Shown piece by piece: positions 1 to 8,200 of a DNA stretch of 64,000 nt. Location: NCBI RefSeq assembly GCF_010894405.1, contig NZ_JAAIYA010000001.1:307341-371340 (forward strand). The letters run 5' to 3'. Source of the DNA: Pyxidicoccus caerfyrddinensis. Lineage in GTDB: Bacteria > Myxococcota > Myxococcia > Myxococcales > Myxococcaceae. A model generated the notes under the pieces. That model was not told where the DNA came from, did no database searches, and worked only from the letters and a program-made list of their open reading frames with translations. Made by a program: the position numbers and the translations under genes. How positions within the stretch are numbered: position 1 is the stretch's first letter; every line of letters starts with the position of its first letter.

Positions 1-3000
1 CGGCCCCCGAGCCCGCCGACAACAGGCTGAAGCGCGCTCGCTCCTCGGGCAGCACCACGCGCAGACCCCGGGTGAGGGCCCACAGCACTTCCAGGCCCGA
101 GCCCGGCGAGTGGGTCTCCTCGGCCGCGAGCCATACGCCCTCCGCCGCGTGGCCGGCCGCATCCAGGTGGTGGAACAGGTCCGCCACCGTGCGGTGCGTG
201 TGGATGGCGCGGAGCCGGTCTCCCGAGGGGCCGACTCTCGGCTCCAGGCACACCATCGTCTCCGCCGCCACGTTCGCCGGACGACTCCGGGTGAGTCCCT
301 CCGCGCGTGAGGCCCGGAGCATCGACTCCGAGAGGGTCTCCAGGGGACGCGCCGCGCCCGAGGCGTCGGTCCCAGGCAGGAGTGACGCGCGAGCCAGCGC
401 GTCTGTGCCCTTCCCTTCCGCGAGCAGCGTGTCCACGTGAAGCACGCGGGTGGCATCCAGCGTCACGCCCGTCCTCACGCGCTCGTGCGTAAGCAGCAGA
501 GGCGGCGGTCCGCCCTCGGACGCGAGCGAGGACAGCTCGCGAAGCTGCGGCACGGAGAGCAGCACGTACGCGCCGCCCGCCTCCAGCACCGCCCAGAGCG
601 CCACCACGCGCTCCACGGACGGCTCCAGGCACACGGCCACCAGCACCTCGGGCCCCACGTCGCGGGCCACCAGCACCGCCGCGAGCCGCCGCGCCTTCTC
701 GCGCAGCTCGCCCCAGGTGATGCTCCGCGCTCCCATCGTGAGCGCCACGGCGCGCGCTTCCTTCGCGGCCCGCGCCTCCAGCAGCGACACGGCGGGCACC
801 TGCACGCGCACGTCCCTGGACTCCGGCACCGGAGCGGCGGCAACGGACGCCACCTCCAGCGGCAGCGCGGAGAGACGCTGCTCCGGGTCCGCCACCGCTG
901 CGGCGAGCAGCGCATCCCAGTGCGCCATCAACCGCTCCATCGTCGCGGGCTCGAAGCGCTCCACGGCGTAGTCCAGCGTGCCGGAGAAGCCCTCGTCGCC
1001 CTCGCCCATGGAGATGGAGAGGGACGACAGCACGGCGCCGAACTGCGCCGGCCCGTCCTGGACCTCCACCAGGCTCATCCGCAGGCCCGGCAGCTCCAGG
1101 TGCGGCTCGAAGCGGTTGTGCAGGATGAACAGCGAGTCGAAGACGCGCTCGCGGCCCGTGTCCTTCGCGGGCTCGATTTCCTTCACCAGGTGCTCATAGG
1201 GCACGTCCGGGTGGGCGTACGCCTCCAGCATCACGTCCCGCACGCGCCCGAGCAGCTCGCGGAAGCTCGGGTCGCCGGACAGGTCCGTGCGCAGCGGCAC
1301 CGCGTGCGCCACGTAGCCGATGACCGGCTCCAGCTCCGGGCGGCTCCGGTTGCCGATGGGCGTGCCCACCACCAGGTCATCCCGGCCCGACCAGCGCGCC
1401 AGTAGCGCCTTCCAGGACGCCAGCAGCACCATGAACGGGGTGACGCCCTCGCGCTGCGCCAACGCATGCACCGCGCGGGTCATCTCCGGAGAGAAGCCCA
1501 CGTTGCGTCGAGCACCACCCAGCGCGGGCCCGTCTGTGCGCGGGCGGTCCACCGGCAGGTCCAGCGCGCCCGGCAGCGACACCAGGCGCTCGCGCCACGC
1601 GGCGGACTGCGAGGTGAACGCGCCCACCTCCAGCGCCTTCCGCTGCCACGCCGCATAGTCCGCGTACTGCACCGCCAGCTCGGGCAGGGGCGACGGCTGG
1701 CCCTGCTGGAAGGCGCCGTAGAGCGTCCCCAGCTCCCGCCCGAACACCACCAGCGACCACGTGTCACAGACCACGTGGTGCACCGTGACGGCGAGCAGGT
1801 GCTCATCCGGAGCCAGCCGCAGCAGCCGCGCGCGCACCACGGGCCCGCGCTCGATGTCGAGCGGCCGCGCCGTCTCCACGTGCACCAGCCTGCGCCCCTC
1901 CGCCTCGCGAGCCTCCGGCGTGGCCCCCGCCACCGGCTCCGGAGTCAGCGGCAGCTTCAGCTCCGGGGCGATGCGGACCACCGTGTGCCCGTCCACCCGG
2001 GGGTACGACGTGCGCAGCGCCTCGTGGCGCCGCGTCATCGCCTCCAGGCTCCGCTCCAGCACCGCCACGTCCAGCGTGCCGCTCATCCGCAGCACCATGG
2101 ACATGTTGAGCGCCGGGTTGCCCGGCACCGCCTGCTCCAGGGCGACCACGCGCTCCTGCACCACGGACAGCGGCAGCGCGCCGTCACGGGGGACGCGCAC
2201 CAGGGGAGGCAGCGCCGCCTCCGCGCTCTCCGCCCCCGTGCCCAGCCGCGCCTGGATGCGCGCCGCCACGCCCGCCACGGTGGGGGCCTCGAACAAGTCG
2301 CTCAGCGGGAGCTGGACGGGAAAGGCTTCGCGCAGGCGCGTCAGCATCTGCGCCGCCATCAGCGAGTTGCCGCCCAGTTCCAGGAAGTCGTCGTGGATGC
2401 CGAAGTCCGTGCGCCCCAGTCGCTCGCGCCAGATCTCCAGCACCTTGCGCTCCACGTCCGTGCGCGGCCCGACCTTGTCCGCCGGCAGCTCCGCCACGGG
2501 TGCGGGAGCAACCTGCTGCTCCGCCTGAACAGGCGTCGTCGCCTGCGCCGTGGCGACGGCCGTGGCCGGGATGACCGTCGGCACCTCCATCCCAAAGGGC
2601 TGGCGCTCGAAGGGATACGTCGGCAGCGACAACCGCCGGCGCTGCTCGTGCGCGTAGACGTCCTGCCAGCGCACCTCCAGGCCCTGCTCCCACAGCGCGC
2701 CCAGTGCCTCGCTCAGCGCCGCATGCTCCGACGCCTTCGCCCCCGCGCGAGGCAGCGAAGCCACCGCTCGCCCCGCGTGCCCGCGCAGCCCCAGCCGAGC
2801 CAACGCGGTGAGCGCCTGGTCCGGCCCCACCTCCAGGAACACGGTGCAGCCGTCGGCCTTCAGGGCCTCCAGCCCGTCACCGAAGCGCACCGGCGCCCGC
2901 ATCTGCCGTGCCCAGTACGCCGGGTCCGTCGCCTCCTCCGCGCGAATCCACGTGCCGGTGACGCTCGACACGTACGGCAGCTGGGGCGCGGACAGCCGCA

Positions 3001-5248
3001 GCCCCGACACCACGCGCTTCAGCTCGTCCATCAGCGGCTCCACCGCCGTCGAGTGGAACGCGTGCCCCGCCGGAAGCCGCAGCACGCCGAGGCCGCGCGA
3101 CGTCAGCTCGCGCTCCAGCGCGTCCACCTCGGACGTGGGCCCGGACACCACGCACCGCTCCGGCCCGTTCACCGCGGCCAGCGCCAGCCCACCGGACAGC
3201 AGCGGACGCACCACCTCCTCCGCCGCGCCCACCGCCGTCATGCTCCCCGGAGGTAGCCGCGCCATCAGTCGCCCGCGCGCCGTCACCAGCGCCAGCGCGT
3301 CCTCCAGCGGCAACACCCCCGCGAGGCACGCCGCCGTGTACTCACCGAAGCTGTGCCCCAGCAACGCGTACGGCTTCACGCCATACGCCTCCCAGAGCCG
3401 GGCCAGCGCGTACTCCACGGAGAACAGCGCCGGCAGCGCGTAGCGCGGGTCCGCCAACGTGTCGCGCGCGGCCACCTCCGCGCCCGGAGCCGGCAGCAAC
3501 ACGCCGCGCAGCGCCGTCTCCAACTGCGGCCCCAGCCCCGTCAGGCACGCATCCAGCGCCTCACGGTATGCCGGCTCCGCCGCGTACAGCTCGCGCCCCA
3601 TGCCCACCGACTGCGCGCCCTGCCCCGGCAGCAGGAAGGCCACGCGCCGCTCGCGCGCCGCCGCCACGTCCTCCAGCACCTGCGCCTTGCCCGGAGCCCG
3701 CAGCTTCGCCAGCAGTTCCGCCCGGTCCTTCGCCACCACCGTGCGCCGCTGCTGGAAAGCGCGGCGCCCCGCGTTGCGTGTGAAGGCCACGTCCGCGAGC
3801 GCCACGTCGGCGGGCGCGGACTCCAGCCAGTCCGCCAACTGCCTCGCCGTCGCGTCCAGCGCTCCCGCCGTGCGGGCGGACAGCGTCACCACCTGCGTGG
3901 GCCGGGCGCTCGGCGCGGGCGGCGGAGGCAGCGGCGCCTCCTCCAGCACCGCATGCGCGTTGGTGCCGCCGATGCCGAACGAGCTGACACCCGCGCGCCG
4001 GGGCACGTCCCCGCGCGGCCACGGTCGCCGCTCGCTCACGACGAAGAAAGGACTGTTCGCGAAGTCGATGGCCGGGTTGGGCCGCTCGAAGTTCAGGCTG
4101 GGAGGCAGCTCCTCATGGTGCAGCGCGAGCGCCGCCTTCATGAGGCCGGCCAGGCCCGCCGCCGTGTCCAGGTGGCCGATGTTCGTCTTCACCGAGCCGA
4201 GGCCGCAGTAGCCCTTCCGGTCCGTCTGCCGCCGGTATGCCCGCGTGAGGGCCGCGACTTCAATCGGGTCCCCGAGCGCGGTGCCGGTGCCGTGCGCCTC
4301 CACGTAGCCGATGTCCCCCGCCTCCAGCCCCGCGTACGCCAGCGCCTCACCGATGACGTCCGCCTGTCCCTCGACGCTCGGCGCCGTGTAGCCGACCTTC
4401 AGGCCGCCGTCGTTGTTCAGCGCGGAGCCGCGGATGACCGCGTACACGTGGTCGCCGTCCCGCAGCGCGTCCTCCAGCGGCTTGAGCACCACCGCCGTCA
4501 CGCCGTTGCCCGGCACCGTGCCCGCCGCCTTCGCGTCGAAGGCGCGGCAGTGTCCGTCCGGGGAGAGAATCATCCCGTCCTGGAAGAGGTAGCCCGTGCG
4601 CTGCGGCAGCGACAGACGCGCCGCTCCGGCGATGGCCATGTCGGACTGGCGCAACAGCAGGCTCTGGCAGGCCATGTGGACGGCGACCAGGCCCGTGGAG
4701 CACGCGGTGTAGACGGCCAGGCTCTCGCCGCGCAGCTTCAGCTTGAAGGACGCCTTCGTCGCGAGATTCTCGCCCGTGGTGCCCAGCAATTCGAAGAGCG
4801 AGGCCGGGTCCAGCTTCCCCTGCCCCAGCAGCGACAGCGTGTGCAGCGACGGCCCCGCGCCCGCGTAGAGGGAAATCTTCCCCGCGTACCGCTCCGGGTC
4901 ATACGCCGCGTCCTCGAGCGCGGACCACGCGCACTCCAGGAAGATGCGCTGCTGCGGGTCCATCCACTTCGCCTCGCGCGGCGGCACGTCGAAGAAGCCG
5001 GCGTCGAAGGACTCGCCCTCGTCCAGCACCGACGCCGCGGGCACGAAGTCCGGGTGCTTGCGCACCGACTCGGGCACCAGCGGCGACGCCTCCAGCACCT
5101 CGGGCTTCAGGCGGGAGATGGACTCCACGCCCTCGCACAGGTTGCGCCAGAAGGCGCGCATGTCGGCGGCGCCGGGAAAGCGCCCGGCCATGCCGATGAT
5201 CGCGATGTCATTGCCACCAACGCCCGTCGTCGCGTCCTGTTCAGTCAT
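1..5248 (-). CDS. Hybrid PKS-NRPS subunit, KS-AT-ACP-C-A(degenerate), 3' end off the left edge
   Basis: The gene enters on the minus strand and leaves at base 1 with 1,749 open codons visible. Domains in order: ketosynthase (about 14-440; active-site Cys183 in TACSTG, then HGTGT); acyltransferase (about 535-830; GQG, GHSFGEY, and HAFH, which predicts malonyl-CoA); ACP (LGGNSL, Ser962); condensation domain (about 1015-1440; HHVVCDT); then the first part of an adenylation domain (about 1470-1735). In that A domain the ATP-binding loop normally YTSGSTG-PKG reads VGPSGDRLRAIHTH. At about 1740 FSLLSAG follows LEVLWALTRG, resembling the junction to a luciferase-like monooxygenase domain in some NRPSs. 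No KR, DH or ER lies between AT and ACP, so the extension should leave a beta-keto group. The ATG overlaps the upstream stop by 8 bases, suggesting translational coupling. Domain calls are by motif; the substrate is unknown. Confidence 0.93.
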   Translation of the reverse strand, partial: MTEQDATTGVGGNDIAIIGMAGRFPGAADMRAFWRNLCEGVESISRLKPEVLEASPLVPESVRKHPDFVPAASVLDEGESFDAGFFDVPPREAKWMDPQQRIFLECAWSALEDAAYDPERYAGKISLYAGAGPSLHTLSLLGQGKLDPASLFELLGTTGENLATKASFKLKLRGESLAVYTACSTGLVAVHMACQSLLLRQSDMAIAGAARLSLPQRTGYLFQDGMILSPDGHCRAFDAKAAGTVPGNGVTAVVLKPLEDALRDGDHVYAVIRGSALNNDGGLKVGYTAPSVEGQADVIGEALAYAGLEAGDIGYVEAHGTGTALGDPIEVAALTRAYRRQTDRKGYCGLGSVKTNIGHLDTAAGLAGLMKAALALHHEELPPSLNFERPNPAIDFANSPFFVVSERRPWPRGDVPRRAGVSSFGIGGTNAHAVLEEAPLPPPPAPSARPTQVVTLSARTAGALDATARQLADWLESAPADVALADVAFTRNAGRRAFQQRRTVVAKDRAELLAKLRAPGKAQVLEDVAAARERRVAFLLPGQGAQSVGMGRELYAAEPAYREALDACLTGLGPQLETALRGVLLPAPGAEVAARDTLADPRYALPALFSVEYALARLWEAYGVKPYALLGHSFGEYTAACLAGVLPLEDALALVTARGRLMARLPPGSMTAVGAAEEVVRPLLSGGLALAAVNGPERCVVSGPTSEVDALERELTSRGLGVLRLPAGHAFHSTAVEPLMDELKRVVSGLRLSAPQLPYVSSVTGTWIRAEEATDPAYWARQMRAPVRFGDGLEALKADGCTVFLEVGPDQALTALARLGLRGHAGRAVASLPRAGAKASEHAALSEALGALWEQGLEVRWQDVYAHEQRRRLSLPTYPFERQPFGMEVPTVIPATAVATAQATTPVQAEQQVAPAPVAELPADKVGPRTDVERKVLEIWRERLGRTDFGIHDDFLELGGNSLMAAQMLTRLREAFPVQLPLSDLFEAPTVAGVAARIQARLGTGAESAEAALPPLVRVPRDGALPLSVVQERVVALEQAVPGNPALNMSMVLRMSGTLDVAVLERSLEAMTRRHEALRTSYPRVDGHTVVRIAPELKLPLTPEPVAGATPEAREAEGRRLVHVETARPLDIERGPVVRARLLRLAPDEHLLAVTVHHVVCDTWSLVVFGRELGTLYGAFQQGQPSPLPELAVQYADYAAWQRKALEVGAFTSQSAAWRERLVSLPGALDLPVDRPRTDGPALGGARRNVGFSPEMTRAVHALAQREGVTPFMVLLASWKALLARWSGRDDLVVGTPIGNRSRPELEPVIGYVAHAVPLRTDLSGDPSFRELLGRVRDVMLEAYAHPDVPYEHLVKEIEPAKDTGRERVFDSLFILHNRFEPHLELPGLRMSLVEVQDGPAQFGAVLSSLSISMGEGDEGFSGTLDYAVERFEPATMERLMAHWDALLAAAVADPEQRLSALPLEVASVAAAPVPESRDVRVQVPAVSLLEARAAKEARAVALTMGARSITWGELREKARRLAAVLVARDVGPEVLVAVCLEPSVERVVALWAVLEAGGAYVLLSVPQLRELSSLASEGGPPPLLLTHERVRTGVTLDATRVLHVDTLLAEGKGTDALARASLLPGTDASGAARPLETLSESMLRASRAEGLTRSRPANVAAETMVCLEPRVGPSGDRLRAIHTHRTVADLFHHLDAAGHAAEGVWLAAEETHSPGSGLEVLWALTRGLRVVLPEERARFSLLSAGSGA

Positions 5249-8200
5249 TGCCTCGGGTGTTCCTTCCGCGCCGCTGGAGGACCTGCCTGCGGGCCTCCGC
5301 GCGCTCCTGGTGCTTGACGCCTTCCGTCTCGGGCTTCGCCTCGGCGGACAGCCTCCGGGCGAGCGCGTGGACGGTGGGATGTTCGAAGAAGTGCGTGATG
5401 GGAACGTCCCGACCGAGCGACTCGCGCAGCCGCGAGCACGCCCGCACCGCCGCCAGCGAGCTGCCGCCCAGGTCGTCGAAGAAGTGCGCGTGCACGCCGA
5501 CGGACGGATGGCCCAGTGTCTCGGCCCACGCGCGGGCGATGGACTCCTCCAGCGGCGTGCGGGGCGCACCGTCCGGCGCCGCGGTCCTCGCGGGAGGCGG
5601 CAGCGCGCGCGGGTCCACCTTGCCGCTCGCCATCAGCGGCAGCGCGGCGAGCGCGATGATGTCCGCGGGCACCAGGTGCTCGGGCAGCCGCGCGCGCAAC
5701 AGGGCCTTCACCTCGCCCGGCGCGAGCGGCTCAGCGGACGCAGGCACCACGTACGCCACCAGCCGGGGCTCACCGCCCGCGGGAGGCCGCCACACGGTGA
5801 CATGGGCCTGGCGCATGCCGGCGACTTCTCGCAGCGCCACCTCCACCTCGCCCGGCTCGATGCGGAAGCCACGCAGCTTCACCTGCGCGTCCGCGCGGCC
5901 CACGAAGTCGAGCCGCCCGTCCGCGCGCCAGCGCACCACGTCGCCCGTGCGGTACAGCCGCGCGCCGAGCTCGCCACCGTACGCGTCCGGCACGAAGCGC
6001 TCGGCGGTGAGGTCCGGACGGCCCAGGTAGCCGCGCGCCACGGACGGCCCGCCCACGTACAGCTCTCCCGCCACGCCCAGGGGCACCGGTTGCAGCGCCT
6101 CGTCGAGCACGTACGCGTGGATGTGCGGCAGCGGCCGGCCGATGGGCGGCGGGCCCGCGTCTTCCGGCGAGCAGCGCTCCCAGGTGGCGCACACCGTGAC
6201 TTCGGTGGGGCCATACGCGTTGACGAACGTCCGGCCATTCGCGAAGCGCGCGACGAGGTCCGCAGGGCAGGCCTCGCCCGCGGACATGAGCATCTTCAAC
6301 TCCGGGAGCGGCGCCTCCGGCAGAAGCGTGGAGACGGACGGCGGCAGCGTCACCGCGGTGATGCGCTGCTCCTTCAGCACGCGGTGCAGCGCCTCGCCCG
6401 CGAGCAACTCACCCGGCGGAGGCAGGTGCAGCGCGGCGCCGGTGGTGAGGGACTGGACGTACTCCGCCACCGAGGCATCGAAGGACGGCGAGGAGAACTG
6501 GAGCACCCGCGCGCCCGGACCGAAGGGAAGGCCCGTGCCCATGGACTCGGACAGGTGCACCGCGCCCCGATGGGTCACCACCACGCCCTTGGGCCGCCCC
6601 GTGCTGCCCGACGTGTAGATGACGTAGGCCGCGCAGTCCGGCGATGGCACCGAGGTGCCAGCCACGACGGGCTCCTCGGCGGCCTGGCCCGGAGCGCCGT
6701 GCTCTTCCCAGCGCAGGAACTCCACACCCTCAGGAAGGACGATCCGCTGCGCCAGCTTCCCATGGGCCAGCAGCACCCGCGCACCCGCGTCCGTGAGCAT
6801 CCACGCCACGCGCTCGGGAGGGTGCGCCGGCTCGAACGGAACCACCGTGCCACCCGCCTTGAGCACGGCGAGGAAGGCCACCACCGACTCCGGCCCACCG
6901 CGCTCCAGCAACGTGCCCACGCGCACCTCGGGCCCCACGCCATGCCGCCGCAGCCGGGCCGCGAGCCGTCCGGCCCACGCATCCACCTCGCGGTACGTCC
7001 ACCGGGTGGCACCAGCGACGAGCGCCACGGCGTCGGGAGTCCGCGCGGCCCAGGCCTCGAAGAGCAGGTGCAGCTCCGCGCCGGAGGCGTGCTTCGGGGC
7101 CTCCGCCCGGCGCCCCAGGTCCAGCAGTCCGCGCCGCTCGTCCGCATCCAGCAGTGGCAGCTCCACCAGCGGAACGTCGGGTGCGGAGGAGACCGCCTCC
7201 AGCAGCCCGCGCAGGTGGCGGGCCATGCGCGCGGCGGCGTCCGCGTCGAAGAGGTCCGCGCAGTACTCCAGGCTGGCCGAGAAGCCGCCGTCCACCTCCG
7301 CCATCATCAGCGTGAGGTCGAAGGCCGAGGCGCGGTGGCCCAGGGGGAAGGACTCCAGCTCCAGCGCGCCCAGGCGAGCCCGCGCACCTGGCTCCCCGAG
7401 GGCGAATGCACCCAGCGCCTCGCGCCCGGGCCGGCCGGACTGCAGCGCGAACATCGCCTGGAAGACAGGCGCACGGGACGGGTCTCGTCGGGGCTGAAGC
7501 CGCTCGACGAGTCGGGCGAAGGGCAGGTCCTGATGCTCCAGCGCCTCCAGCACGGTGCCGCGCACCTGCGCCAGCAGGCCGGAGAAGGACAGCCCACGGG
7601 GCATGCGCGCGCGCAGTGCCACGGGGTTGACGAAGTAGCCCACCTGCCGGGACAGGTCCGCGCGAGTCCGGCCCGCGGTGGGCGTGCCCACGATGACGTC
7701 CTCCTGCCCTGTGTAGCGGCGCAGGAAGGCGACGTATCCCGCCAGCAACGTCATGAACGGCGTGGCGCCATGCGCGTGCGCCAGCGCCTTCAGGCGCGCG
7801 GCCGTCGGGGGCTCCACGCGGAACGACACGGTGGCGCCCCGGAAGGACTGGAGCCGGGGCCGGGGCCGCGACGTGGGCAGCTCCAGCGCCGGCAGCTCAC
7901 CGCCCAGCCGCTCGCGCCACCATGCCTGGAGCGCGTCGCCGGCAGGCCCCGTGTAGCGCACCTCCTGGGCCTGGAGGATGGCCGGTGCAGGAGGCGGAGG
8001 CGGGAGCAGTGTGGCGGGTATGCCGTGGACTTCGGCGGTGTAGAGCGCGCCCAGCTCCTCGGCCAGCACCTCCAGCGACCAGAAGTCGGTGACCAGGTGG
8101 TGCAGCACGAACAACAACACGGACCCGCCCTGCGCACCGGTGAAAAGGCGCGCGCGGACGAGCGGCCCGTGCTCCAAATCGAAGGGCCGATGTGCCTCGG

